Numbered from the stretch's first letter, positions 19,501-26,344 are shown. The stretch: DNA of 64,000 nt from Diplonema papillatum (GCA_030068145.1 JAPJBO010000544.1:62001-126000); one strand, 5' to 3'. Notes: a model not told the origin generated them from the letters alone. Made by a program: numbers and translations.

Positions 19501-22011
19501 CAAATCGCTCAAAGTTGGAATGGGCGAAAGACATATCGAGCATTGAATTCCGCAAAGCGCAAGTGCCATGAAGGCAGGCGAGCACTTTGAGCAAGGGGTT
19601 GCCATGCAGTCCATATAGGTTTGTTGTTCTGGCAGCTGCTTACCTTGTGGCAACATGATAGCTATCTGTGTCTTCTCGTCTGTTTTCTTACGTGGCAACA
19701 TGATGGCTATCTGTGTCTTCTAGTCTGTTTTCTTGTGTTGAAAGTCGAGCGGTGTGCGATGGCTGTCTGTGTCTAATAGGGTAGTAGACTTTTTTTGCAG
19801 GGTAGCATGTGAGATGCTGCTTGTCTCCTGGTCAACGTTCCTGGACCCGGAGCAGCCTTTTTATTTTTCTTCTTTGCAGGTACCAGGGAAAGCCTGCTAC
19901 ACGGGAGCCAAACTTCACGTGTTCGGCGGGACTGCAGAGCCACGGGCCTACGGGTCAAGTGGCTACCGATTTCCCAAACTAAAGCATCAATGCTTGGCGC
20001 ACCTTGGGGCTTAGCGCTCGCGCTGAACACAAGCTCGTCGAGACGGTCAGCCGCAGGGCAGAGCGGACGGGGTTGTGGCACTGTGCTGCCTCCGACTCAA
20101 GCTTTGCAAGCTGTGGTTGCCCGTCACGTTCCTGGACCAGGAGCGGCGTTTTTCTTTTTCTTTCTTCTTCTTCTCTTTGCAGGGTAGCATACCGGTATCG
20201 CGAGCGTTGCAGTGTGTTCCGAAGCGGGAAGTGGTGCAGGCGCTGGTGACGTTCGCGAGCGCCCAGTCCGCGAAGGCCCAGCCGACGAGGGGTCGCGAGG
20301 CGTTCGGGAACGGAGACTCGACCGGCGGGTCGCCGGGGCCGCGCCAGAAGATCGCGCTGGCGTTCAGCGCGGTTTCCAGGTCGGTCTCGTTGCCGTACTG
20401 CACGACCTCTTCGAGGTCGAGGTAGCACCGCCGGTGCCACGCACCCTCCCAGAGGAGCACGCCGGTGATGGCGAACATCGTCATGAAGAAGAACAGCAGG
20501 ACGATGACATTCCACAGCGGCCCCATCGACGTGAGCAGCGCCCGGAGGATGATCTGCAGCCCTTCGACCGAGTGCAGCGCCTTGAGCGGCCGGAGCAACC
20601 GAAGGGACCGGACGACGCTCACATTGGTCACGGAGGGGTGCAGCCCCACCCACGCAAGGATCACGATAATGAAGTCCACTACGTTCCACCAGTTCAACCG
20701 CTTGACAACCCGGTGGCCCTCCCGCTTCCCCTCGACGAGGTAAGAGTCGACGTGGGCGCAGAACCCCATTGCGAGGATCTTCAGCATCGCCTCCACCGTG
20801 AAGATCGCCAGGAAGACATACTCCGCGATCTCCAGGAACCGCTGGACCCCGGGGTTGTCCTCGTTGGACGGCACGTCGAACGCGAGCTGGACAGCGTTCG
20901 CCATGATGGCGAGGAGGACCAACCGGGAAAATCCGTTTGAGTCTACGATGGCGACCAGCTTCTTCCTCAGCTCTCCCCGGGCCGCGATGAGGCCGAGGGG
21001 GCGGGCGAGGCTGTTGAAGGTGGTGTGCGTGGTCACCCCGAAGCAATCGCGCGCGTGCCAGTACTTCAGGTCCTTCAGCCCGAGGTACTTGTTCGAGCTG
21101 TTGCCCTGCGTGAAGCAGCGGTCGTAGAACAGCTTCGTCACGTCGAGCATGTACGACCCTCGCGGCGTCACGATGCCGGCAGGGTGCGCCCTATACGTGT
21201 CCGGCTGCTCGGGCAGCAGCGCGTTGCTGCTGGCGAGCGCCCGGAACGCCAGACTGTCGGTACTCCGCTCACTGCGCACGGGCCGCGCGCTGTGCGCCTT
21301 CCGATCGTTCGCGGCCGCCGCCGCGCGGAGCGACAGCGCGCCGGCGCTCGCGTGTGGGAGGACTAACGGGTCTGGTGGGACCAAGATGCTGCTTGCGCTC
21401 GAGGGTATCCGCACGGCCGCGTGCCGGTAGTCGTCGTTCGGCGACGCGTTTGACGACTGCGGGAGGAGAGATCTCTCGTCCCGCGGCGTTCCGAAAGAAC
21501 CCCTTCTCGGGGCCGCCTTGGGAGACCGGTGCGAAGTCTGCGAGGTCAGCGAGTACGAGCGCATGCGGGATATTATCCGGAGTTGCTGGAGAGCCCCTTC
21601 GATGTGGCTCTTCGCGTTGCTGGCTTGCTGCGCGACCTGGACGTGGGCGGACGTGGCGGGGACGGTTCTGGAGAAGGGAGATGCGGCGAAGTCGCTGTTT
21701 TGGTCGCCGAGGCAGGTCGACGCCTCGTTGTCGTCTTCGGCGCTCTTTTGCTCGCTCGGAGGCTGCCCGTCGGCTGCGGGGACGGGTACGCCTTCGTCGC
21801 ACCGGTTGCTGAAGACCAGCACGTCGAACGGCACCCCAGGTACCGGGAGAGCCCGGGGCTCGTTCGTCCGCTCCCGCTCGTCGCCCTCCTTCGCCTCCGC
21901 AGACTTCCCATCCTCCGCATCATCATCGTCCCCCACCCAGTCGGCGATGGGCTCCGTCGCGTCGAAACTCACGTTCAACGGGCCGTCACTCCCCTCGCTG
22001 CCCTCTTCCAT
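906..22011 (-). CDS. Four-domain voltage-gated Ca2+ channel alpha-1 subunit (whole gene, 11 exons)
   Basis: This gene encodes a plasma-membrane-type voltage-gated cation channel of the CaV class. Exons (minus order) are 20193-22011, 18910-19392, 15581-16393, 9513-14655, 8701-8761, 7568-7876, 5353-5521, 4567-4674, 2313-2640, 2040-2133 and 906-1565. Every junction is GT-AG and all phases agree, giving about 3,330 residues. Four repeats of S1-S6 are present, each with an Arg-rich S4. The pore-loop cores are STDDW, TGEKW, FAEGW and TTEKW, so the filter is D/E/E/E, closer to Ca2+ channels than to the DEKA of Na+ channels. After domain IV come a pre-IQ/EF-like region and an IQ motif (LRIQERWKRYVRRRKK), the usual calmodulin site. 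The family is known; ion selectivity is inferred. An alternative start 16 codons upstream (22059) is open. The last codons may instead be a splice donor (GTATGA at 906-911). Confidence 0.9.
1569..2030. repeat. Imperfect tandem repeat in channel intron 10
   Basis: About 3.5 copies of a unit of roughly 115-145 bases, each containing CACCGTGAATGTGTCCGTTG and AACACCCCAAATGCGTCGTG. It fills nearly the whole intron between exons 10 and 11 and stops close to both splice sites. Confidence 0.8.
2040..2133 (-). CDS. Ca2+ channel exon 10: pre-IQ segment
   Basis: A 94-base exon encoding YSDALSSISKKLFDIREED and the following residues. The acceptor is ACAACAG before 2133 and the donor is GTATTC after 2040. 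It completes the Arg codon split from exon 9 and leads in phase 0 into the IQ motif. The sequence GRLR-YSDALSSISKK matches the conserved stretch before the IQ helix in CaV channels. Confidence 0.85.
2313..2640 (-). CDS. Ca2+ channel exon 9: domain IV S6 and EF-like region
   Basis: This exon begins ADEVGSAIYFCSFMVIGSL, the S6 pore helix of domain IV, and continues NLFITVVLENFSDQQT. The proximal cytosolic tail then follows, with a DFKEAWVAKDPKARGWLHF helix and PPPIGLENPDSI, typical of the CaV EF/pre-IQ region. The acceptor is GGCAG before 2640 and the donor is GTATGC after 2313. Phases agree with exons 8 and 10. Confidence 0.9.
2641..3289. other. Intron sequence without recognised features
   Basis: Part of the 1.9-kb intron between channel exons 8 and 9. 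I see no coding similarity in either strand. Two minus-strand stretches (near 2900-3080 and 3090-3280) look superficially like pore loops but were rejected once exon 8 was found. Confidence 0.6.
3290..3482 (+). repeat. Interspersed intron repeat R-B
   Basis: A copy of R-B with a slightly shortened 3' part. It begins AATACTCGAGGACTGCC and ends GCAGGTGCTTATACAAAAA-like sequence. It is antisense to the channel gene. Confidence 0.85.
3900..4277 (+). promoter_or_regulatory. Possible 5' flank/UTR carried with the EF-hand exon fragment
   Basis: This non-repetitive stretch runs directly into the start codon of the EF-hand fragment at 4278 and holds no other open gene. It may be the old promoter and leader of that gene. 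I see no diagnostic promoter motif, so this is inference from position only. Confidence 0.25.
4278..4338 (+). pseudogene. Calmodulin/centrin-like EF-hand gene, first exon only
   Basis: The plus strand reads MAALTDEQIKEAFNLFDVDG, the helix and start of the first EF-hand loop of calmodulin/centrin-type proteins (the DxDG positions are present). The frame then loses similarity. A GT dinucleotide (GACG/GTTCTC, 4336-4337) may be the donor, and repeat R-D follows at 4416. No second exon is present downstream on this strand. The fragment lies inside an intron of the opposite-strand calcium channel gene. It is most simply a captured 5' gene fragment; a live nested gene with distant exons is less likely. 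Confidence 0.6.
4416..4516 (+). repeat. Interspersed intron repeat R-D
   Basis: A copy of a ~105-base family starting CGACGTAGCTGCTTTGACTC and continuing GAATGGAAGGAAGGAAACAT. Other copies are at 14688-14750, 30671-30775 and 57724-57832. It ends in an A-run and G-run at 4507-4536, 30 bases from channel exon 8. Confidence 0.8.
4567..4674 (-). CDS. Ca2+ channel exon 8: domain IV pore loop
   Basis: A 108-base exon encoding KALISLYTISTTEKWTDVM and a Cys-containing extracellular stretch ending EEAGDC. The acceptor is CACCAG before 4674 and the donor is GTATGC after 4567, both phase 1. This matches the split Gly codons of exon 7 (NFENLG) and exon 9 (GADEVG). The Glu of TTEKW is the domain IV filter residue. 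Without this exon the S5 and S6 exons would still join in frame, so skipping it would give a pore-less domain IV. Confidence 0.88.
4843..5168. repeat. 30/33-base minisatellite in channel intron 7
   Basis: About ten copies of a unit containing GTGAACAGCAGCCAACGTGG, alternating between 30 and 33 bases. Because both lengths are multiples of three, the plus strand stays open and would read repeats of VTVNSSQRGD. I see no start context or partner exon and regard it as non-coding. Confidence 0.9.
5235..5335 (+). repeat. Diverged copy of intron repeat R-A
   Basis: It shares GCGCTAGCGGAACTCACC, GCACGCTGCCAACT and TTTAGTACCAACGATGCG with R-A. The repeat ends about 18 bases from the 3' end of channel exon 7. 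Full copies are at 18652-18785 and 26826-26950. Confidence 0.7.
5353..5521 (-). CDS. Ca2+ channel exon 7: domain IV S5
   Basis: This exon encodes GLSILFGTLYYSLPSLMNI followed by GMLLLCAYYNYGILGVQMFG, the S4-S5 linker and S5 helix of domain IV, then the turret up to NFENLG. The acceptor is ACACAG before 5521 (phase 0) and the donor is GTATGC after 5353 (phase 1). YYNYGILGVQMFG corresponds to the strongly conserved end of S5 in this family. Confidence 0.9.
5571..5616 (+). repeat. Fragment of intron repeat R-F
   Basis: It contains AAAGACAGGCGCTTCGTTTT and TTGTTTGTGCATGCCG, shared with 9325-9478 and 30118-30265. It lies 50 bases upstream (in gene sense) of channel exon 7. Confidence 0.65.
5972..6160 (+). 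repeat. Dispersed repeat R-K
   Basis: It is about 85-90% identical by eye to 45840-46018, sharing GTCCCGTCTGCGCCGTGTTT, CCACGGACACATAAGG and GGCGGCTGTTCGTAGCTCG. The second copy is intergenic, next to the helicase gene. Its nature is unknown. Confidence 0.75.
6168..6852. mobile_element. Possible small inverted-repeat element with G-run ends
   Basis: Both ends carry a long G run and, in inverted orientation, GGTACCTGTAA followed about 12 bases inward by GGGGCCCGGGCCC. The interior has no open gene. It may be a MITE, but the arms are short and interrupted and I see no clear target duplication. Confidence 0.4.
6853..6881. repeat. Perfect palindrome, 14-base arms
   Basis: TCGAATAATAACAC and its exact reverse complement are separated by one base. 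It sits directly beside the G-run end of the possible element at 6168-6852. Confidence 0.9.
7021..7325. repeat. Two tandem copies of a ~147-base unit
   Basis: Each copy contains GCGGCTAGTGGATAGTGACA and GTACCACCTAGGGTTACGGT. A third copy is cut off after its first bases at 7316-7327. The array lies in channel intron 6. Confidence 0.85.
7568..7876 (-). CDS. Ca2+ channel exon 6: domain IV S1-S4
   Basis: This exon starts FDQLIMLLICVNVVIISLRH (S1), then S2 (NFAFVGIFTVEQLMKIYGFG), S3 (WNRFDLFLVALSLGGLAIG) and S4 (FRFMRVARILRLIKKAS), with Arg/Lys every third position in S4. The acceptor is GCGCAG before 7876 and the donor is GTGCGT after 7568. Both are phase 0, joining exon 5 (...VAHPQ) and exon 7 (GLSIL...). 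Confidence 0.92.
7880..8700. other. Channel intron 5, mostly unique sequence
   Basis: Near 7895-7950 there is a stretch related to repeat R-J (AGAGTCAAAGTCCGCTCGCG, GGGGTTTAAAGGCTG). The remainder shows no repeat or coding similarity that I can recognise. Confidence 0.5.
8701..8761 (-). CDS. Ca2+ channel exon 5: III-IV linker micro-exon
   Basis: A 61-base exon encoding PQCPERGIRRYIFKIVAHPQ. The acceptor AAACAG precedes 8761 and the donor GTATGTC follows 8701. The first base completes the Arg codon of exon 4 (LEPR), and the end is phase 0 into FDQLIM. Charged residues followed by IRRYIFKIVAHPQFD match the end of the short III-IV linker in CaV channels. It is too short to be found by length alone and was recognised from splice phase and similarity. 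Confidence 0.88.
8765..9320. other. Channel intron 4, unique sequence
   Basis: No repeat family, gene or RNA similarity was recognised here on either strand. Confidence 0.5.
9325..9478 (+). repeat. Intron repeat R-F
   Basis: It shares AAAGACAGGCGCTTCGTTTT, TTGATCGTTTTCCAACTCG-like sequence, TTCTGATCAACC and TTTTTAGCCTGCACAT with 30118-30265. It ends about 35 bases from the end of channel exon 4. Confidence 0.75.
9513..14655 (-). CDS. Ca2+ channel exon 4: domain II, domain III with giant insert
   Basis: A 5.1-kb exon (about residues 1039-2752). Domain II has S1 near WKWFNRFVVFIIAVNILAM, S4 ALRAFRVTRLLRRY and pore loop VFIVITGEKWSHVM (plus coordinates near 13535). A II-III linker of about 350 residues follows. 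Domain III S1-S2 (FFDWFILFVITCNIVILGL; LFTVEAAMKIVAFAF) is then broken by about 630 residues before S3 (WNRVDFFVCLTAILGIF). S4 is LFRSLRSLRLIIRN and the pore loop is LFQVSFAEGWSDIL (near 9785). The exon closes with FLTESQQEWVKSQKSL, characteristic of the CaV III-IV junction. The acceptor is AAACAG before 14655 and the donor is GTATGTG after 9513. Confidence 0.92.
10311..12200 (-). other. Asn/Ser/Gly-rich insert in the domain III S2-S3 loop
   Basis: This part of exon 4 is open without a stop for about 630 codons and encodes low-complexity sequence rich in Asn, Gly, Ser, Pro and Arg. Long runs of Asn codons read as GTT repeats on the plus strand near 10930-11000 and 11130-11350. The usual S2-S3 loop of these channels is about 10-20 residues. 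I see no consensus intron ends that would remove it, and the flanking channel sequence is intact on both sides. Confidence 0.85.
14688..14750 (+). repeat. Partial intron repeat R-D
   Basis: It begins ACATACTCGACGGAGCCGCT and includes TTTGACTCCGAGTGGAAGGG. It lies 33 bases from the acceptor of channel exon 4 and runs into the 13-base array. Confidence 0.75.
14746..15018. repeat. 13-base tandem array
   Basis: About 20 copies of AAAATTTGGGTCC, with a few length variants at both ends. It lies in channel intron 3 between repeats R-D and R-B. Frames through it stay open but are not coding in my view. Confidence 0.95.
15084..15455 (+). repeat. Two successive R-B copies
   Basis: A copy lacking its left part (15084-15232) is followed directly by a full copy (15233-15455), joined at AAAATACTCGAGGGACTGCC. 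Both contain CTACAGCACATTTACCTCCT. The arrangement shows head-to-tail joining of units of the same family within one intron. Confidence 0.85.
15581..16393 (-). CDS. Ca2+ channel exon 3: I-II linker
   Basis: This exon encodes the cytosolic linker between domains I and II (about 270 residues). It contains an irregular run of short repeats around THEAPC, THDALPY and THETPY (plus 15880-16145). Two in-frame acceptors nine bases apart are possible (CAG before 16393 or 16384). The donor is GTTTGTG after 15581, phase 1, leading to KETMDGF of exon 4. I see no beta-subunit-binding motif that I would trust. Confidence 0.78.
16406..16712. repeat. 11-base tandem array
   Basis: About 28 almost perfect copies of GGTTGACTTTA. 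It starts 13-22 bases from the 3' splice site of channel exon 3, so on the transcript it occupies the place of the branch-point and polypyrimidine region. Confidence 0.97.
16713..17403. other. Channel intron 2, unique part
   Basis: After a few degenerate units (TGTAGACTGCAGGTGTAGAC) no repeat family or gene is recognisable. Short runs of TACGTA-rich sequence occur near 16960-17250. Confidence 0.5.
17404..17630 (+). repeat. Interspersed intron repeat R-B
   Basis: A full-length copy from AAATACTCGAGGGGCTGCC to CAGGTGCTTATACAAAAAG, antisense to the channel gene. Confidence 0.88.
18048..18512 (+). repeat. R-E repeat in two parts
   Basis: The left part (18048-18160) contains GTAGGACCTTCTGATCATGA and the right part (18448-18512) contains CTAGTTTCCCTTTCTACTTT. 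About 290 bases of unrelated sequence separate them, so this copy has been split by an insertion. Confidence 0.7.
18652..18785 (+). repeat. Interspersed intron repeat R-A
   Basis: A full copy: ATTAGTATGGCGCTTCCG, a CACCTGATTTGGTG near-palindrome, TACGCTGCCAACTACTAATT and the palindrome AACAATGCATTGTT. A shortened R-B (18805-18895) follows at once. Confidence 0.88.
18805..18895 (+). repeat. Shortened R-B copy
   Basis: It keeps the left start (TACTCGAGGGCGCTC), GAACGCTTACGC and the right-end GCAGGTGCTTTCTTG, with the middle deleted. It ends about 15 bases from the 3' end of channel exon 2. Confidence 0.6.
18910..19392 (-). CDS. Ca2+ channel exon 2: domain I pore loop and S6
   Basis: This exon encodes TTVGQTCEVRSWRRDQYITF, the pore loop TVFKVISTDDWPDDM (Asp at the filter position) and S6 (WAFIYFLAVTLFGSFFTINL). 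The start of the I-II linker (EEKNREKTNEG) follows. The acceptor is CCTAG before 19392 and the donor is GTGTGC after 18910, both phase 1. Confidence 0.9.
19797..20190 (+). repeat. Intron repeat R-H
   Basis: A ~280-390-base unit containing GTACCAGGGAAAGCCTGCTA, GGGTCAAGTGGCTACCGATT and GGTTGTGGCACTGTGCTGCC. A second copy lies in opposite orientation at 36420-36700, in intron 1 of the antiporter. Both its ends carry TTTGCAGGGTAGCAT- or TTTGCAGGTACCAGG-like sequence, and its right end touches the donor of channel exon 1. Confidence 0.8.
20193..22011 (-). CDS. Ca2+ channel exon 1: N-terminus and domain I S1-S5
   Basis: The first exon starts MEEGSEGSDGPLNVSFD and carries a disordered acidic and Ser-rich N-terminus of about 350 residues. 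Domain I follows: S1 (FSRLVLLAIMANAVQLAFDV), S2 (YVFLAIFTVEAMLKILAMGF), S3 (WNVVDFIIVILAWVGL), S4 (VVRSLRLLRPLKAL) and S5 (WNVIVLLFFFMTMFAITGVL), then a Cys-containing turret. The donor is GTATGC after 20193, phase 1. The frame is open to an upstream ATG at 22059, so the exact start is not settled. Confidence 0.88.
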
Positions 22012-22059
22012 CGTAATTCTCGCGCCGCCACCGAACGACTTGTTTTTGTGTCCCAACAA

Positions 22060-23360
22060 AAAGCAATTTGTCGAAGAACAAAAACCGATCGATGGCAGCG
22101 TACCACCCTCGCTCCCGTTTTAGATGGGAAAAAAAAAAACAGGGGTTTTGAAGAAGTGCGCACAAACAAAGGAAGCGCCAGATCCGTTTCTCGTTGGCGG
22201 CGCTTTTTTTTTTGTGGAAATCTCGCCTCGAAAAAGACCGAACAAACTCGTTTTGTTTTGTTTCGAGCAGCAGGGGGGGAGGGGGAGGAAAAAATTCGAG
22301 AAGGTGCCTCTCAAGCCAACGCGACGAAAGCCCCAACCGAAGCCGACGATAGGTTCGGCACACGGGGGGGAAACGAACAAAACAGCAGCCGCGGCAGCAC
22401 TTTTTAGCCAGCACCGTGCACGCTGCAAAGCTGTCGAAAATGTGGCAAAAAAAAAAATCAGCGGCCGGTCCTCCTCTTTCGTTGTGTTTTTTTTTGTCGA
22501 TTTCCGGCAGCGACGGGTCTTCGAAGCAAAGAGAGCGCCAGACTGCCAGCCACGGACAAGAAAAAAAAAAGATCGCCGTCGACAACTTATTTAGTTGAAG
22601 ACACGAAATGCGCTGCAAACCCAGAGGGCGGGGGGGGTTGTGACTTAGAGTGGAATATTTTAGATGCAAGCAAGTTTCCCAGGAGTCAAGAGATCAGACC
22701 GGGGTGTCTGTCGCTGGGTTTGAAGAATCAGAGGGGAGGGGGGGGGAGTGAGAGAGAAAAAGGGTGTGTTAGGGCCCCTTTTCTTTGTCTTTTTTTGTGC
22801 GGTCGACACTTTTTTTTCGTTGCTGCCTTTCCAGGGTGCTGCTTTTGTGGACTACCCGGCTGACATTTCTCCGGAGCCCAAGGGGAGAGGGGTTCCCTTT
22901 CCTTTTGCTTGCGTGTGCCTCGAACAGCGCGCTCGGTTGTGTAGTGCTGGGCGGCTTCGCGTGTGTTGCCCGCCGAGTATTTATTTTATTTTCTCTTTCG
23001 GGGTGTCCTCTCTTCACTGCTCTCTGCTGTCAGCTGCCGACTCTGACCATGCTTTCGTTGAGCTTTGAGCGACTCGTATCTAGTTCTTTCGGTGGAAACG
23101 GGTTCGAGAGAGGAGAGGAGGGGGGTCTGATGTGTCTCTGTGCTGTCCGCTTGCCTCAGCAGCTTCTTTTCGGTCGACGGAGATATCCTTTTCAAACCCT
23201 GTTCGTTTTGATTCGGGTTGCAGGTTGGAAACAAGTGGTCACGCCTCGAAAAAGAGCTACAAACCCCTGTAAATACCCATGTGAGCGTCTTTTCATCACC
23301 TGGTGATCCGGACCTGATTTGGAAATATCAGCAGCCAGTCTCCGCCCACCTGCGGGGAAG
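22060..23360. other. 5' flank of the Ca2+ channel gene, no gene seen
   Basis: This stretch is rich in A, T and G homopolymer runs, for example near 22130, 22210, 22450, 22570 and 22740. It has no coding or repeat-family similarity that I recognise. It should contain the promoter and leader of the channel gene, but I cannot place a start site. Confidence 0.5.
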
Positions 23361-23369
23361 TGTTTGTCA

Positions 23370-23513
23370 GGCAATCCATGTGAGCCAGTCTTTTTAATAC
23401 CTTGGTATTCTGGACCTGGTGCCGTGTTTAGTCTTACTCACAGCTCTCAGACTAAAACACGGCACCAGGTCCAGAATACCAGGTATTAAAAAGACTGGCA
23501 CACATGGATTGCC
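23370..23513. repeat. Long hairpin: 65-base arms, 14-base loop
   Basis: The left arm 23370-23434 and right arm 23449-23513 are reverse complements with only a few mismatches. They contain GGACCTGGTGCCGTGTTT and its complement. The right arm ends about ten bases before the plus-strand LSU rRNA fragment. Confidence 0.93.
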
Positions 23514-23522
23514 CGAACAACA

Positions 23523-23735
23523 GGTGGGGAGTTTGGCTGGGGCGGCACATCTGTGTTACACATTAACGCAGGTGTCTTAAAGGCAAGCTCAGCGGGAACA
23601 GAAATCTCGCGTAGAGCATAAGGGTAAAAGCTTGCTCGATACACGATCTTCAGTACCGATCCTCGGTGTGAAAGCATGGCCTAACGATCCTTTGGCCTCG
23701 CTTCATGTTCAAGGGATGAAGCCGGAGGAACACCT
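23523..23735 (+). rRNA. Fragment of nuclear LSU (28S) rRNA, domain V, pseudogene
   Basis: It begins AGGTGGGGAGTTTGGCTGGG and continues through ACGCAGGTGTC, CTCGCGTAGAGCATAAGGGT and GGCCTAACGATCCTTTGG. This is the conserved domain V sequence just before the peptidyl-transferase loop. It stops abruptly after GATGAAGCCGGAGG, so it is a piece, not a gene. Confidence 0.88.
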
Positions 23736-23739
23736 GATG

Positions 23740-25435
23740 CCGCAATGTTGGTGCGCTGCGCGTGCAATCTCTGCACGTATCTTCCCTCGTGAAACTGAAG
23801 CCCTCCGCTGGTCGCCGGCCGGACATGTGGACGAGGTGTGGAATGCTGTACCAGCACTACTGACCGGTCAGAGGGGCAGCAGGACACCTTGTTCAGGTGG
23901 GTAGTCACCTCCCCGATGCGAGCTGATTGTCGGATGGATGCGGGCAACTGCACCTCTGTACCACCGACACCCTCTGGGTGTTACGATTCATCGTGGGAAT
24001 GTTTCAGCGTAACGACCAAACAGCAGGACATTGGGGGTTTAGCAACACAAAGTCTAAAATTCCCACCCACCCACATCCTGGTATTCGCTGCTTGCTATCC
24101 TATCAGTCCGCGGTATCCGCGAGGTCCAGGGGAGCTGGGTTCCCACCTCCGTCCCCCGTGACTTCCTCAGGGGGTTACCCCATCGTACGTGAACCCTGTT
24201 TCTTCTTCCCCTTTCTTTGTCGCAATGAGTGGATTTCAGAAGCATTCTGAGAAATGCAACGATCAAGTTAAGCGCACGCGAAGCGCAGTAGCGCAGTTCA
24301 TGATGAACTCAGCAAGTGAAGCGCCAAGGCATTCCTTCCAGGCTACGCACAATTGTTCTGCTGCTGCCTGTGATGGGTCGCTTCATCACTCCTCGTCGTG
24401 CGCTTGCCTGCCCTTGTGTCCCTCGCCAGTAGCGCCACGGACGAAGAGATCGCACAGGTCCGTTCAAAGAAAGACGGTGCCCGACGCGGGCCAGGAAGTC
24501 ACGCAATAGACCCAGCTCCAGAAAAAGAAAGCCAGCTTCGAAACGCCAGGCAAATACTCAGGAAAGCCCTAGAACGGGCTTGAACTGGCAGGGAACGTAC
24601 TCGTTGGATACGGTGGCCCCTGCGATCTCTGCCGGCTTGGCTCGGACATCTATCTCTGTGGGCGTTGCCCTGGCTTTCACAATACCTCCGGAGTCACGAT
24701 CTTTTCCCTCAACGGCAGACTGGATACGTAGCCGCACCTACATTGGGCTGTCGGCCGGTGGCTTTTGGTCTGTTTTGCGGACCCGCCAGCATTAGTACAA
24801 ACGCTGAGTTTCCTCCAAGTGCCGAAGGCGACAGGCGCAAGTTAATGGGAGGAACGGCTTAAACGCGGGTTGGCAAGGCCAACCAATCAACTGAAACGGG
24901 ACGAAAGGAGAGACACATTGAAGACATTGGTGATAATACGTTTCGGGCTGACAGCGCTGCTGTAGACAGTGAACCGAACTGTGGTGGGTGCTCCAATCGA
25001 GAAACATGCAACTCTAGAACTCTGGAAACCTTTCTGTACTTACGTTACGTTTCTTCTTTTGAAGAAGTTTCCGCGGTCGTCGAGGGTTGACTGGACGCGA
25101 ACAAAACATGACTGGCACTCCCTGCTGCAGCGGGTGTCGGTGCGAATTGACTTTTTCCTTAGACTGTATCTTGTGTTCGGTGTCAGTGCGAATTGACTTT
25201 TTCCTTAGACTGTATCTTGTGTTAAGTGCGAAGTGACCTTTCCTGAGACTGTATCTTGTGGCAACAAGTCGCTGTGTTTAGGTCTCCGGTTGGTGTGTGA
25301 GGCGGGGAGATCCTTAAAAGGTGCGGTCAGTGCCTGGGAACAAGAAGGGTGGGTTAGTGCGTTCTCCGTCTTCTGCTGTTTTGGTATCTGACATCAGTGC
25401 TCGCTTCAAGGCCGGTGGCCCGGTCATATTTCAAA
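23740..25435. other. Intergenic sequence between rRNA fragments, no gene seen
   Basis: I recognise no coding similarity. A short direct repeat near 25135-25260 has three units around GAATTGACTTTTTCCTTAGA and CTGTATCTTGTGT. Confidence 0.5.
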
Positions 25436-25439
25436 ACCC

Positions 25440-25560
25440 TGCCTTTTTTAGCGTTTTTTGTGGATTAGAAGGTCGGTATTTTAAAGTCTCCGGTTGACCG
25501 TAGAGGCTTGGGTATGGAGGGGGTTGAGAAAAGTGAGAGGGTGCCGCTCGTTTTTATTTC
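25440..25560 (+). repeat. Dispersed repeat R-J
   Basis: It shares GTGGATTAGAAGGTCGGTAT and TTTTAAAGTCTCCGGTTGAC with 45500-45610. Shorter relatives built around AAAGTTCGCTTGA and TCTCCGGGTGAC lie at 25795-25850, 31745-31815 and 32100-32190. Confidence 0.8.
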
Positions 25561-25870
25561 GAAAGGAAGCTTGAGACTCCAATGTTTTTGCGCACTTTAA
25601 CTTTGGCTCATGAGACCGACACGAAGAACAAATTCGTTGTGCCTTGTATTTTGTTATGTGTGTGGCCGCTTCGCCGACCCGAAGTATTTTTAGCGTTATT
25701 TTTCTTCGCGCGGGGCACTGTCTGACACTTTGAAATGTTCTTTTGGCTGACCTTACTTTAAGACTGACGGATCAGAGTTGACGGGTCAGAGTTAAAGTTC
25801 GCTTGAGAAACCGGGATTTTAGAGCCTCAGGTTGACCTTCGTCAAATGGGGGTTTAGCCACATACGGACG

Positions 25871-25892
25871 AACTACGCCATATGGCGTAGTT
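25871..25892. repeat. Perfect 22-base palindrome
   Basis: The sequence is AACTACGCCAT followed by its exact complement ATGGCGTAGTT, with no loop. Such a site could bind a dimeric protein, but nothing around it shows this. Confidence 0.9.
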
Positions 25893-25975
25893 AATTCATT
25901 AATTCGCGGGTATCTGCAAGACGCCACGGGTGCCCGTCCTGGGTCACTTCCATGTGTATCCATTCAGCGTCGAGG

Positions 25976-26344
25976 CCATGCTTTCACACCGAGGATCGGT
26001 ACTGAAGATCGTGTATCGAGCAAGCTTTTACCCTTATGCTCTACGCGAGATTTCTATTCCCGCTGAGCTTGCCGAAAGGGACGCCCTCGTCAACGCTTGG
26101 CTGCCACAAGCCAGTTATCCCTGTGGTAAGTTTTCTGTCACCTCCGGCTTCGTCCCTTGAACATGAAGCGAGACCAAAGGATCGTTAGGCCATGCTTTCA
26201 CACCGAGGATCGGTACTGAAGATCGTGTATCGAGCAAGCTTTTACCCTTATGCTCTACGCGAGATTTCTGTTCCCGCTGAGCTTGCCTTAGGACACCTGC
26301 GTTAATGTGTAACACAGATGTGCCGCCCCAGCCAAACTCCCCAC
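25976..26344 (-). rRNA. LSU (28S) rRNA fragments with an internal duplication, pseudogene
   Basis: On the minus strand 26344-26074 repeats the same domain V segment as 23523-23735. It extends further, through ACAGGGATAACTGGCTTGTG and GCAGCCAAGCGTT, into the conserved peptidyl-transferase region. At about 26072 the sequence jumps back to GGCAAGCTCAGCGGGA and repeats CTCGCGTAGAGCATAAGGGT to about 25976. The copies are very similar to each other, so the insertion or gene conversion is recent. Confidence 0.88.

Noticed and set aside
25871..25892. The 22-base palindrome as an operator or origin.
   Set aside because: No neighbouring gene or motif supports a regulatory role; kept only as a palindrome.
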